DNA from: Methyloversatilis universalis FAM5
GTDB lineage: Bacteria > Pseudomonadota > Gammaproteobacteria > Burkholderiales > Rhodocyclaceae
NCBI RefSeq assembly: GCF_000214035.2
Contig: NZ_AFHG01000041.1
Coordinates: forward strand, 99-64,098
Length of the DNA: 64,000 nt
Direction: 5' to 3'
The position numbers were made by a program, and so were the translations under genes. Under the pieces are notes generated by a model. The model did not search any database, had not been told where the DNA came from, and saw nothing but the letters and a program-made list of their open reading frames with translations. Numbering within the stretch: position 1 is the stretch's first letter; each line of letters starts with the position of its first letter. Positions 27,914-36,869 of this stretch are shown one piece after another.

Positions 27914-28849
27914 ATGCCGACCATCCGCCGCCTCATTGCCGCCACCGACCTGTCGGACGCCTCGCTGCACGCGGTCGACCGCGGTTTCGAACTGGCCGCG
28001 CGCCATGGCGCGCACTACACCCTGCTCCACGCCCTCGGACTGGACGCGCTCGGCCCGCTGCGCGATCTGCTCGGCGACGAGGCCGAACTGGTGGCCGAAA
28101 AGGCGATACAGCACCAGTTCGACGCGCTGGCCGCCGTGGCCGGCGATCCGGCGCGCAATGCCGGCGTGGTGGCCGACGTGAAGATAGAACCGGGCCTGGC
28201 GACCCGCGTGCTGGCCGACTATGCCGCGTCCGAACAGGCCGATCTGGTGCTGGTGGGCGCACGCGGCGCCAGCGTGCTGAGCCGGCTGCTGGTCGGCTCG
28301 ACCGCCTCGCGCCTGCTGCGCAAGTGCGCCAGCCCGGTGCTGGTGGTGAAGAAACCGGGCCGCACGCCTTACCGCCGGGTGCTGGCGCCGGTCGATTTCT
28401 CGCCCGGTTCGCTGGCCACGCTGCGCATGGCCGCGCAGATCGCGCCTGACGCGGACGTGCTGCTGCTGCACAGCTTCGATGTGCCGTTCGAGGGCATGCT
28501 GCAGTACGCCGGCATCGAACAGGCGGTCATCCACCGCTACCGCGCGGAAGCCCGCGAACGCGCGCTGCGCCGGCTGCACGAACTGGCGGAAGAAGCGGGT
28601 CTGGAGCGCGGCCGCTATTCGGTGCGGATCGAGCACGGCGAAGCGACGCGTCACATCCTGGACGCGCAGACCGAATGCCGCTGCGACCTGGTCGCAATGG
28701 GCAAGCACGGCACCCATGTGACCGAAGAACTGCTGCTGGGCAGCGTGACCAAGCACGTGCTGTCGGAAGCCGATGCCGACGTGCTGGTGGTGGTGGACCG
28801 GCGCGGCCCCACCCTGCCGCCTCCGTTCTCCGGCGAGGACTTCGTCTGA
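27914..28849 (+). CDS. Universal stress protein with two UspA domains
   Basis: 311 residues with two tandem Usp domains. Each ends in the ATP-binding signature: VLVGARGASVLSRLLVGSTA (about residues 115-134) and MGKHGTHVTEELLLGS (about 260-275). Such tandem proteins bind ATP in the cytoplasm and act in stress or starvation. AGGAGG precedes the start. It follows the ATPase gene by 18 bp and its stop overlaps the putative CTG start of the exchanger gene, so all four genes are likely one operon. Confidence 0.9.
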   Translation: MPTIRRLIAATDLSDASLHAVDRGFELAARHGAHYTLLHALGLDALGPLRDLLGDEAELVAEKAIQHQFDALAAVAGDPARNAGVVADVKIEPGLATRVLADYAASEQADLVLVGARGASVLSRLLVGSTASRLLRKCASPVLVVKKPGRTPYRRVLAPVDFSPGSLATLRMAAQIAPDADVLLLHSFDVPFEGMLQYAGIEQAVIHRYRAEARERALRRLHELAEEAGLERGRYSVRIEHGEATRHILDAQTECRCDLVAMGKHGTHVTEELLLGSVTKHVLSEADADVLVVVDRRGPTLPPPFSGEDFV

Positions 28850-29871
28850 TCGCGGGCATCGCGCTGCCGCCGGCAGCGGTATTCGCGGCCGGCCTGGTCA
28901 TCGTGCTGCTGGGCGCCGAAATGGTGCTGCGCGCCGCCGCCCGGATCGCGAACCGCCTGCGCGTGCCGCCGATCCTGATCGGCCTCACCGTGGTGTCGGT
29001 CGGCACCAGCGTGCCGGAACTGGGCGTCGGCCTGGCCGCGGTGGCCGAGAACAAGGGGCCGCTGGCGGTGGGCAACATCGCCGGCACCAATATGCTGAAC
29101 ATCCTGTTCATCCTTGGCCTCAGCGCGCTCATCCGTCCGCTGCCCACCCGCATGCTCAGCGTACGGCTGGACGTGCCGGTCATGATCGCGTCCGCACTCG
29201 CGCTGGTCGCGATGGCCTGGGACGGCCGGCTGGACCGCGGCGAGGGATCGATGCTGCTGATCGCGGCGGTGCTCTACACGGTGGCGCTGATCCATCTCAG
29301 CCGCGCCGAAGGCCCGGCACTGCAGCGCGAGTTCAGTCAGGAGTTCGGCCGGGAGTTCAGCCAGGAAGGTGCGCCCGCCCCGGCCATCGCTGCCCGACAG
29401 GGCATCCTCGAAGCACCCGCCGCACAGGGCGTGCTGCTGGCGGCCGGCATCGCGCTCACGCTGGTCGGTGCCGACCTGCTGGTCAATGGTGCATCGAGCA
29501 TGGCCCGCACCTGGGGCGTGTCCGACGCCTTCATCGGGCTCACCGTCGTCGCCATCGGCACCTCGGCGCCGGAACTGGTCACCACGCTGCTGGCCACCCT
29601 GAAGAACGACCGCGACGTGGCGATCGGCAACCTGATCGGCAGCAGCATCTACAACATCCTGGTCATTCTCGGCCTCACCGTGGTGGCCGCGCCCGGCGGC
29701 GTAGAGGTGGGCAGCGAGGTGCTGCGCATCGACCTGCCGCTGGCGGCGCTGGTGGCCCTCGTGTGCCTGCCGGTATTCCGCAGCGAAGGACGGGTGTCGC
29801 GCAGCGAGGGCGCGGTGTTCGTGATCGCCTATCTGGTGTATCTGTCGCTGCTGCTGCTCGTCCGGCACTGA
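28846..29871 (+). CDS. Calcium/sodium antiporter, K-independent CaCA family (YrbG-like)
   Basis: 341 residues. Two inverted-topology alpha repeats are clear: VGTSVPELGVGLAAVAENKG...GNIAGTNMLNILFILG and IGTSAPELVTTLLAT...GNLIGSSIYNILVILG. The Glu residues of the PEL motifs are the ion ligands. About ten membrane helices. No ATG, GTG or TTG precedes the first helix; a CTG at 28846 overlaps the Usp stop as CTGA, with GCGAGGA upstream, and is my choice. An ATG at 28675 would overlap Usp by 175 bp and add an unlike N-terminus. A terminator follows at 29980. Confidence 0.85.
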   Translation: MIAGIALPPAAVFAAGLVIVLLGAEMVLRAAARIANRLRVPPILIGLTVVSVGTSVPELGVGLAAVAENKGPLAVGNIAGTNMLNILFILGLSALIRPLPTRMLSVRLDVPVMIASALALVAMAWDGRLDRGEGSMLLIAAVLYTVALIHLSRAEGPALQREFSQEFGREFSQEGAPAPAIAARQGILEAPAAQGVLLAAGIALTLVGADLLVNGASSMARTWGVSDAFIGLTVVAIGTSAPELVTTLLATLKNDRDVAIGNLIGSSIYNILVILGLTVVAAPGGVEVGSEVLRIDLPLAALVALVCLPVFRSEGRVSRSEGAVFVIAYLVYLSLLLLVRH

Positions 29872-29979
29872 GGAGCGGCACCGCAAGGAAAGTTGAGCTG
29901 GATCATGGCGGCGCGGCCGGTGGCGACCATACTGGAATCAGTTACTTCTCCTCCTTGTCCTGTATTTCAGGGCATTCGA

Positions 29980-30016
29980 ACCGGCCACCGGATCGCTCCC
30001 TGGCCGGTCTTCTTTT
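29980..30016 (+). terminator. Rho-independent terminator after the ion-homeostasis operon
   Basis: An 8-bp perfect stem (ACCGGCCA at 29980-29987 with TGGCCGGT at 30001-30008) and a 13-nt loop, followed by CTTCTTTT. It lies 108 bp past the exchanger stop and upstream of the exporter gene. Confidence 0.7.
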
Positions 30017-30084
30017 GCGCGGCCGGCAGCGCGCGCAAAGATTCACATAAAGAATCTAAGTTTCACCCATGGCATCATGACGCG

Positions 30085-31002
30085 ATGTCATCGCCCGCCT
30101 CGTCCATTCCCCTGCCCCATCCTTCTTCCCGCAGGGCCACGCTGTATGGCTTGGTCGCCATCGCGCTGTGGAGCGTCACGATAGGCATGCTGCGCTCGGT
30201 CAGCGAACGCGCGGGTCCGGTCGGCGGCGCGGCGCTGATCTACGGCGCGGGTGCGCTGTGCCTGCTGGCGCTGTTCCGCCCGCCGCCGGCGCGTCTGTTC
30301 GCGCCGCGCTACCTGCTGGTCGGCGGCGGCCTGTTCGTGCTGTACGAACTGCTGCTGTCGCTGTCGGTCGGGCTGGCGGTCAGCCGGGAGCAAGCGCTGG
30401 TGGTGGGGCTGATCAACTATCTGTGGCCGCTGCTGACGGTGCTGTGCGCGGTGCTGCTCAATGGCGAACGCCTCGGGCTGCTGGCCCTGCCCGGCTTCGC
30501 GCTGAGCCTGTACGGCGTGGCCTGCGTATTCGCCGGATCGATGACGCCGGCGCTGGCGCCGCTGGTCGAGGCGGTGCGCGACGCGCCGCTGAGCCCGGCC
30601 ATGGCGCTCGCCGGCGCGCTGTGCTGGGCGCTGTACTGCGCACTGACCCGGCGCTGGGCGGGCGGGCGCAATGGCGTGACCTGGTTCTTCTGCGCCACGG
30701 CGGCAGTGCTGCTGGCGATGGCGGTGGCTACCGGCGCCCTGACTGCGCTGCCGGACGCGGTCACGCTGCTGCAGGCGGTGCTGGCCGGCGCGGCTTTGAG
30801 TACCGGTTACGCGCTGTGGAATGTGGCCATGCTGCACGGCCGGGTCACACTGATCACCGGCGCCGCCTACGCAACCCCGGTGCTGTCGTCGGCCTTTGCG
30901 GCGGTATGGCTGGGCGCATCGACCAGTCCGGCCTTCTGGTGGGGTGCGCTGCTGGTCAGCGTCGGCGCGCTGCTGTGCTGGCAGGCCGGGCGCAGGCGCT
31001 GA
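30085..31002 (+). CDS. EamA/DMT-family exporter, YddG-like
   Basis: 305 residues with about ten hydrophobic helices arranged as two EamA repeats. The pattern ATLYGLVAIALWSVTIGMLR and the INYLWPLLTVL segment are typical of YddG, an exporter of aromatic amino acids and methyl viologen in enterobacteria. The ATG at 30085 is chosen because the upstream in-frame region has no membrane character. Convergent with pqqA copy 2, with a shared terminator between them. The substrate is inferred. Confidence 0.8.
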   Translation: MSSPASSIPLPHPSSRRATLYGLVAIALWSVTIGMLRSVSERAGPVGGAALIYGAGALCLLALFRPPPARLFAPRYLLVGGGLFVLYELLLSLSVGLAVSREQALVVGLINYLWPLLTVLCAVLLNGERLGLLALPGFALSLYGVACVFAGSMTPALAPLVEAVRDAPLSPAMALAGALCWALYCALTRRWAGGRNGVTWFFCATAAVLLAMAVATGALTALPDAVTLLQAVLAGAALSTGYALWNVAMLHGRVTLITGAAYATPVLSSAFAAVWLGASTSPAFWWGALLVSVGALLCWQAGRRR

Positions 31003-31045
31003 CGCCGGCGTCCGCACCGGTTGCGGATGTACCGGAGGACGGACG

Positions 31046-31070
31046 AAAAAAAAGCGGGCCGAAGCCCGCC
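31046..31070 (-). terminator. Rho-independent terminator of pqqA copy 2
   Basis: Stem GCGGGC/GCCCGC with a CGAA loop (31054-31069). On the minus strand it is followed by eight T (31046-31053). It begins 23 bp beyond the pqqA stop. It may also serve the convergent exporter gene. Confidence 0.8.
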
Positions 31071-31092
31071 TTTCCTGCTCAGCCGCGAGTGA

Positions 31093-31167
31093 TCAGCGGT
31101 TGGCGACGTACATGGTGATTTCGAAGCCGAAACGCAGGTCGGTGGCCTTCGGGGTTTCCCAGTTCAT
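31093..31167 (-). CDS. pqqA: PQQ precursor peptide PqqA, copy 2
   Basis: A 24-residue peptide differing from copy 1 only at position 2 (Asn for Ser); Glu16 and Tyr20 are kept. The coding DNA is nearly identical too, though the stop is TGA rather than TAA. AAGGAG lies 6 nt before the ATG and a terminator follows, so this too is a stand-alone unit. It is the only gene between the exporter and the methyltransferase, both separate units. The flanking DNA of the two copies is different, so the duplication is short or old. Confidence 0.95.
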   Translation of the reverse strand: MNWETPKATDLRFGFEITMYVANR

Positions 31168-31273
31168 GTCAGTCTCCTTGGAGGTGTTCGCTCATTCACT
31201 GCGGATGCAGTGCATGGATCGAATACTGCGCCGGACCGGCAGCGGCCACCTCCACGCAGTCTGGAAAGACGGC

Positions 31274-32428
31274 TCATGATTTTCCTGAGCGCAGGCTTTC
31301 GAACACCGCCGGCAGCATGCAGTTCTGCAGGCTGCGCTGCGCGAACAGATAGCGGCCGTCGCAGACGAAACCCAGTTCCTGCCAGTCGACCGCGTCGTTC
31401 AGCAGTTCGGCGGCGCGTGCCAGATCGCTCACTTCGGGCCGCGCGAACAGCGCCAGCACCGAGCCGTCGTAATCCGGGCAGTCGTGCAGGAAGAAAGGCC
31501 GCGGCTTGCGGGTCTTGCCATTCACGTAGATGCGCGGTCCGCCGCTGCGGTGGTGCATGCGGCCCCACTGCCACCAGTTGTGTTCGCCGAAGCTGCGCAC
31601 CCGACGCGCCAGCAGCCGCGGCTTGTGGCGCTCCAGCCAGTCGTTGCGCAGGTCGAAAAAGGCGCGCCGGGTCCGGCCGGTGTCCACGGTGCTGGAACAG
31701 ACGAATTCCATATTGCCGTCCGGATGCACGAATACGTCGTCGGCACCGGACACCGCGCCCACCCGCACGTCGAACAGCGAAGCGAGCGGCACCGTGTAGT
31801 CGCCGCGCAGGAACATGAGCTGGCCGCGTTCGCAGTGGAAGCGCCGGCCGTCGCTCATGCGCCGGTCCATGCGTCCCTTCTCGAAACGGAATACGGCGCA
31901 GTTCGGCACGAAGGCACCGAACACCCGGCTATCGCCGGTCTCGATGAAGTCGGTGATGCTGCCCTGGGCGTACAGCCAGTCGTTGAGCCGGCGCGCGGCG
32001 GTGAGCTTGATGAAGTCGCGCGGCACGATGAAGATGAGTTCGCCGCCCGGCTTCAGATGGCGTACGCACTTCTCGATGAAGAACAGGTAGAGGTTGCTGC
32101 GGCGGTCGAACAGTTCGCCGGGCAGACGCGCCCGGGTGTCTGGCAGGATGTCCTGGTGGCGCACATAGGGCGGATTGCCGATCACGGTGTCGAACTGCTC
32201 GCTGACCGGATAGGCGAAGAAGTCCATCACCTGTGCGCCGGCCGGCGCGACCGAAGGATCGATCTCGATGGCGGTGCAGCCGGGAATGCGCGACGCGAAG
32301 GCGCCGTCACCCGCCGACGGTTCCAGCGTGCGTCCGCGATTGCGGCGCAGCGCCAGCATCAGCTCGACCACATCGCTCCGGGTGAAGACCTGTCCGAGTA
32401 TTTCGACCCGGTGATTCCTTTCGTTCAT
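31274..32428 (-). CDS. Orphan N6-adenine DNA methyltransferase, TaqI/Eco57I-like
   Basis: 384 residues. Motif I (LEPSAGDGAFASRI) binds S-adenosylmethionine and motif IV is NPPYVRH, the catalytic NPPY of adenine-N6 enzymes. A C-terminal region of about 180 residues would be the DNA-recognition domain. No restriction endonuclease or specificity subunit is adjacent, so it is a solitary methyltransferase. It could be regulatory or a relic of a restriction system. Its start is 87 bp from the divergent iminopeptidase gene. Confidence 0.82.
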   Translation of the reverse strand: MNERNHRVEILGQVFTRSDVVELMLALRRNRGRTLEPSAGDGAFASRIPGCTAIEIDPSVAPAGAQVMDFFAYPVSEQFDTVIGNPPYVRHQDILPDTRARLPGELFDRRSNLYLFFIEKCVRHLKPGGELIFIVPRDFIKLTAARRLNDWLYAQGSITDFIETGDSRVFGAFVPNCAVFRFEKGRMDRRMSDGRRFHCERGQLMFLRGDYTVPLASLFDVRVGAVSGADDVFVHPDGNMEFVCSSTVDTGRTRRAFFDLRNDWLERHKPRLLARRVRSFGEHNWWQWGRMHHRSGGPRIYVNGKTRKPRPFFLHDCPDYDGSVLALFARPEVSDLARAAELLNDAVDWQELGFVCDGRYLFAQRSLQNCMLPAVFESLRSGKS

Positions 32429-32515
32429 GAGTCAATTGTCCCATGCGGCGCAGCATGTGAGGCGGCCGGGCATGGGCTAACATCGCTCCCCCGCGCACTT
32501 TCCCTGCATCCGCCC

Positions 32516-33487
32516 ATGCTGCACGCCCCGATGGAACCGTTCGATCACGGCTGGCTGGAGGTCGGCCACGGCCATCGCGTGTACTACGAACAGTGCGGCA
32601 ACCCGGACGGACGGCCGGCGCTGTATCTGCACGGCGGACCGGGCTCCGGCTGCTCGCCGCGCCAGCGCCGCTTCTTCGATCCGGAAAAGTGGCGCGTGGT
32701 GCTGTTCGACCAGCGCGGCTGCGGACGCAGCACGCCGCTCGGCCACACCGAACACAATCACAGCGACGCACTGATCGCCGACATCGAGGCGCTGCGCCAC
32801 CACCTCGGCATCGCGCAGTGGCTGGTGTTCGGCGGCTCATGGGGCGCGACGCTGGCCGCCGCCTACGCCGCGGCTCACCGCGAGGCCTGCAGCGGCGTGC
32901 TGCTGCGCGGGCTGTTCCTCGGCGGCCGCGAGGACATCGAATGGTTCTTCCACGGTGCGGCCGCCCTCGCCCCCGAAGCGCACGACGCCTTCATGCAGGC
33001 GGTGCCGGCCCGCTGGCGCCGGCGCGTCGTCACCTGGCTGGACCGCGTGTTCTCGGCCGGTGAGCTCGCGCGCATCGACCCCGCGGTGCGGGCCTGGCGC
33101 GCCTGGGAGCACGCGCTCGGCGTCTGGCCGGAACGCACGGTGCCGGCCGAACCGACGCAGGACGAATGGCCGCTGCTGCGCGCCCGCTACCGGGTGCAGA
33201 GCCATTACCTCGCGCGCCGCTGCTTCTTCGGCGAAGCGCGGGTGCTGGACGCGATCGCGCGGCTGCGCGGCCTGCCGGTGGCCTTCATCCATGGCACCAA
33301 TGACCTGATCTGCCGGCCGCAGAACGCCGCACGCGCCCACCGCTCGCTGGCCGGCAGTCGGCTCGCCTGGGCGCAGGGCGCGGGCCACGACCCCTTCCAT
33401 CCGGCCAGTCTGGCGCTGATCGGATCGGCGCTGGACGCGCACGCGCGCGACGGCCATTTCGACGCCTGGCCCGGAGACCGCGCATGA
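32516..33487 (+). CDS. pip: Proline iminopeptidase, alpha/beta hydrolase S33
   Basis: 323 residues. YLHGGPGSGCSP (oxyanion region), FDQRGCGRSTP, the nucleophile elbow GGSWGATLA, an Asp in HGTNDLICRP and a His in GAGHDPF give the full catalytic set and the pattern of proline iminopeptidases, which release N-terminal proline from peptides. It lies in the cytoplasm as no signal is present. The stop overlaps the start of the sensor kinase by 4 bp, an unusual pairing for a peptidase. An ATG at 32531 is an alternative start. Confidence 0.88.
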   Translation: MLHAPMEPFDHGWLEVGHGHRVYYEQCGNPDGRPALYLHGGPGSGCSPRQRRFFDPEKWRVVLFDQRGCGRSTPLGHTEHNHSDALIADIEALRHHLGIAQWLVFGGSWGATLAAAYAAAHREACSGVLLRGLFLGGREDIEWFFHGAAALAPEAHDAFMQAVPARWRRRVVTWLDRVFSAGELARIDPAVRAWRAWEHALGVWPERTVPAEPTQDEWPLLRARYRVQSHYLARRCFFGEARVLDAIARLRGLPVAFIHGTNDLICRPQNAARAHRSLAGSRLAWAQGAGHDPFHPASLALIGSALDAHARDGHFDAWPGDRA

Positions 33488-34830
33488 GCCTGCGGCTGAA
33501 GCTGAACCTGCTGATCGCGCTGGTCATCCTCACCTTCACCAGCACCATGCTCACGCTGGAACTGATGGGCACCCGGCGCGCGGTGGGCGAGGAAATCGAG
33601 GCCGCCAACCGGGTGGCCACCCAGCTGCTGTCGCGGGTGGCGCTGGTGTACGCCAACATGGGCTCGCCGGCGCTGGTGGACTTCCTGCACCGGCTGGGCC
33701 GGGTGCGCGCCACCGAAATCCATCTGCTGGACGGCGGCGGCAACCTGCTCTACACCTCGCCGCCCTCGCCCTACAAGGCGGGCCGCGACGCGCCGGACTG
33801 GTACTCGAACGCCATCCTGCCGAAGCGGCCGCTGCAGGAAATCACGCTGAGCGACGGCGCGCGACTGGTGATCGCGGCCGACGCCTCGCGCGCCATCCTC
33901 GACGGCTGGGACGACGCGGTGCAGCTGCTCATCGTCGGCTCGATCGCGCTGCTGCTCGGCAACGGCATCGTGTTCTGGCTGGTCGGGCGCGAGGTGCGGC
34001 CCTTCAGCACCATCGTGCGTGGCCTGGAACAGATGCGCGCCGGCGACTACCACACCCGGCTGCCGCCGCTGCCCGGCAAGGAAGCCAGTTCGATGGCCCA
34101 GGCCTTCAACCGCATGGCGCAGTCGATCGAGGACAACATGAACGCCCGGCAGGAGGCGCTGGAGGCGCGCAGCAATCTGGAAGAGAACCGCGAACTGACC
34201 CAGTTCATTCAGAGCCGCATCGAAGAGGAGCGGCGCGATATCGCGCGCGAGCTGCACGACGAAATGGGTCAGGCGGTCACCGCGATCAAGAGCATGGGGC
34301 TGGCCATCGCGCGCCGCGACGCACAGACCGACCCGCGCAGCGCCGAGGCCGCCAACCTGATCGTGGATACCGCCAATCACCTGTACGACGTGATGCACAG
34401 CATCATCCCGAAACTGCGCCCGCTGGCGCTGGACAATCTCGGGCTGGAAGACGCGCTGGAGGATCTGGTGTCTGAGTGGCGACGCCACCATCCGGACATG
34501 GAATTTGCACTGACATTGCGCGATCTGCCCGAATCGCCCGGGGATTCGTTCAAGCTGGCGGCCTACCGCATCGTGCAGGAAGCGGTGACCAATGCGCTGA
34601 AGCACGCCCATGCCCGGAAAATCATGATTTCGCTGGCCGGCACGGAACACGGGCTGCAGGTGCGGGTCGAGGACGACGGCGCCGGACTGGCTGACGGCTG
34701 GGCGCAGAAGCGTGGCCATCATGGCGTGCGCGGCATGCGCGAACGCGCCCAGGCGCTGGGTGGCGATCTGGCGCTGGAACCGCGTGAAGGCGGCGGCACC
34801 TGCGTCAGTGCGCGACTGCCGATGGATTGA
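33484..34830 (+). CDS. Membrane sensor histidine kinase, MoxY/NarL-partner type
   Basis: 448 residues. A first membrane helix (about 8-28), a periplasmic segment of about 120 residues, a second helix (about 148-168), HAMP, a coiled coil, then a HisKA_3 dimerisation domain with RDIARELHDEMGQ (phosphorylated His) and an ATPase domain (EAVTNALKHAHA, DDGAGL, GHHGVRGMRERA). The N-terminal half resembles the LapD/MoxY sensor domain; MoxY controls methanol oxidation in Paracoccus. The partner regulator follows after 13 bp. The signal is unknown; the methanol link is inference. Confidence 0.85.
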   Translation: MSLRLKLNLLIALVILTFTSTMLTLELMGTRRAVGEEIEAANRVATQLLSRVALVYANMGSPALVDFLHRLGRVRATEIHLLDGGGNLLYTSPPSPYKAGRDAPDWYSNAILPKRPLQEITLSDGARLVIAADASRAILDGWDDAVQLLIVGSIALLLGNGIVFWLVGREVRPFSTIVRGLEQMRAGDYHTRLPPLPGKEASSMAQAFNRMAQSIEDNMNARQEALEARSNLEENRELTQFIQSRIEEERRDIARELHDEMGQAVTAIKSMGLAIARRDAQTDPRSAEAANLIVDTANHLYDVMHSIIPKLRPLALDNLGLEDALEDLVSEWRRHHPDMEFALTLRDLPESPGDSFKLAAYRIVQEAVTNALKHAHARKIMISLAGTEHGLQVRVEDDGAGLADGWAQKRGHHGVRGMRERAQALGGDLALEPREGGGTCVSARLPMD

Positions 34831-34843
34831 AGGGGGAAAACGA

Positions 34844-35491
34844 ATGGGCGCGATGGGACCGATCAAAGTCATGCTGGTGGACGATCACGCGGTCGTCCGC
34901 ATGGGATTCAAGCTGCTGCTCGCGGCCTGTGAGGACATCGAGGTGATCGGCGAGGCGGACAGCGGCGAAGCGGCCTACCAGCGCTACGCCGAACTGAAGC
35001 CGGACGTGATCGTGATGGACCTGTCCATGCCCGGCATGGGCGGCATCGAGGCGGTGCGCCGGCTCACCGCGCGCGACAAGGGCGTGCGCATCCTGGCGCT
35101 GTCGGCGCACGAGGACACCGCGCATCCGAAACGGGTGCTCAAGGCCGGCGCCACCGGCTATCTGTCGAAGCGCGGCGCGCCGGAAGCGCTGATCGACGCG
35201 GTGCGCACGGTGGCCGCCGGGCGCATGTATCTGGACGCCGAAATCGCGCAGAAGCTGGCGATGCAGGACGTGACCGGTACCCAGAACCCGGTCGAGGCGC
35301 TGTCGGAGCGCGAGTTCGAGGTGTTCATCCATCTGGCGCGCGGTCAGTCGGTGAATCAGATCGCCGAAACCCTGCACCTGTCGACCTCCACGGTCGGCAC
35401 CCATCTTTACAACGTGAAGCAGAAGCTCGGCGCGTCCAACCAGGCCGAACTGACGCTGATCGCGCTGCGAAATGGGCTTATTGAGGCCTGA
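34844..35491 (+). CDS. NarL/MoxX-type response regulator
   Basis: 215 residues. The receiver domain has the acidic pair VDDH, the phosphorylated Asp in VIVMDLSMPGMGG and Lys in YLSKRG. The C-terminal LuxR HTH reads LSEREFEVFIHLARGQSVNQ then VGTHLYNVKQKLG. AGGGGG lies 8 nt before the ATG. It is the natural target of the kinase just upstream. In methylotrophs similar pairs regulate methanol dehydrogenase and PQQ-linked genes, which would fit the pqqA genes in this window. Confidence 0.88.
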   Translation: MGAMGPIKVMLVDDHAVVRMGFKLLLAACEDIEVIGEADSGEAAYQRYAELKPDVIVMDLSMPGMGGIEAVRRLTARDKGVRILALSAHEDTAHPKRVLKAGATGYLSKRGAPEALIDAVRTVAAGRMYLDAEIAQKLAMQDVTGTQNPVEALSEREFEVFIHLARGQSVNQIAETLHLSTSTVGTHLYNVKQKLGASNQAELTLIALRNGLIEA

Positions 35492-36029
35492 TCGAAGCCC
35501 AGACAAAGTCCTGTGCGCAATCTGAGCCAGGCCCGGACGCGCCGGCTTCAGGCGTTCGGGAACGGACACACGCTGGCGCTCCGCCCCATCCCCGCCGCTA
35601 CTCCGGCACCTCACTGAGCGCCCTGTAAGCACCTCAGCACGCACCGCCCCGGTGCGTACTCCTGGCAATCTGCCGCCCGTCTGTGCGCTCCGCAGCACCT
35701 CGACGTGCGGATTGCAACGGCCGCGCCCACTCCATGCCGGTTTCTCCGTTGAAGCCTGAAACATCGTTTCACCCGGGCTGGATGCTGCACCGCACACATC
35801 AACCACCGTCCGTCGGCGCCAGACGGCGCACCCCGGGCTGCTCCGATGAATGCGGCATGCGCCGGTACCCAAAGGTCACCGCCCTCTGACGCACTCTGGC
35901 ACGGATCACGCTTTGATTTGTGCAATGCACCATCGAATATCCACTCACACAGGTTTGCCCTACATGTCCCGTTAGTCCATCTGTCACCGCCCGACGCTCA
36001 GGCCAAGGGCGGCTCAACTGGAGATCATC
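35492..36029. other. Intergenic region without recognised gene
   Basis: 538 bp between the response regulator and the protease gene. Short open frames exist but have no ribosome sites or recognisable products. I see no tRNA, repeat or clear terminator. The final 60 bp should hold the protease promoter; CTGGAGATCATC directly precedes its ATG. Confidence 0.5.
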
Positions 36030-36839
36030 ATGCGTATCCTCGGCCTGCTGCTCATGCTCACCCTTGCGCCCGGCGCCCACGCCGACGCGGAGCGCTACCT
36101 CCAGCTGTCCATGCACATGGTGAAAGTGCTGGCCGCGGGCGCTGACGGCCGGATCAACACCGGCACTGGCGTCCAGCTGGACGCGCACACCCTGGTCACC
36201 AACTGCCACGTGGTGGGCAGCGCCCATCACGTGATCGCCGCCCGCGGCAGTAGTGGCGTGCCGGCCACCGCCCGCACCGCAGACCGCCGTCACGACCTGT
36301 GCGTGATGAACACCCCGGTCGCCGCCGGCCGCCCCGCCGCCCTCGCCTCCAGCACCGGCCTGAAGGTGGGCGACGCGGTCTACGCGGTGGGCTTTTCCGG
36401 CGGCAAGTCACTGTCGATGAGCGAGGGCCGCGTGATGGCGCTGCATGACATGGACGGCGCGCGGGTGATCGAGACCGACGCTTCCTTCCAGCAGGGGGCG
36501 TCCGGCGGCGCGCTGTTCGACGGTGAAGGCCGCATGGTGGGCGTGCTCACCTTCTTCATTCCCGGCCTGAAACGGCATTTCGCGGTGCCGGCCGACTGGC
36601 TGTCCGAGGCGCTGGCGGCCTCCGGCGAACTGCCGCTGCCGCTGGACACCGGCGCGCCCCCGTTCTGGGCGGCGGCGGACGAGGACAAACCCTATTTCCT
36701 GCGCGCCATCCAGCACGAGAACGACGGCAACTGGGGCCGCCTGCAGGCGGTGGCGAAGGAATGGGTGGAAGCCGAGCCGAACAACCGTGCCGCGATCGAA
36801 GCCGCGGTGCGCGCCAGCCACCTGCCCGCGCCGCACTGA
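36030..36839 (+). CDS. Secreted trypsin-like serine protease
   Basis: 269 residues. A signal peptide (MRILGLLLMLTLAPGAHA) is followed by a chymotrypsin-fold domain: His in VTNCHVVG, Asp in RRHDLCVM and Ser in QQGASGGALF make the catalytic triad. A C-terminal extension of about 60 residues is helical. It should act in the periplasm or outside. It resembles DegP-like catalytic domains but lacks PDZ domains. Single gene. Confidence 0.85.
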   Translation: MRILGLLLMLTLAPGAHADAERYLQLSMHMVKVLAAGADGRINTGTGVQLDAHTLVTNCHVVGSAHHVIAARGSSGVPATARTADRRHDLCVMNTPVAAGRPAALASSTGLKVGDAVYAVGFSGGKSLSMSEGRVMALHDMDGARVIETDASFQQGASGGALFDGEGRMVGVLTFFIPGLKRHFAVPADWLSEALAASGELPLPLDTGAPPFWAAADEDKPYFLRAIQHENDGNWGRLQAVAKEWVEAEPNNRAAIEAAVRASHLPAPH

Positions 36840-36869
36840 AGTTCGCGGGAAGCGGTCACGTGCATCGTT

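Noticed and set aside
29941-30060. tRNA-like TTCGAA segment
   Set aside because: It belongs to a terminator hairpin; no cloverleaf can be drawn.
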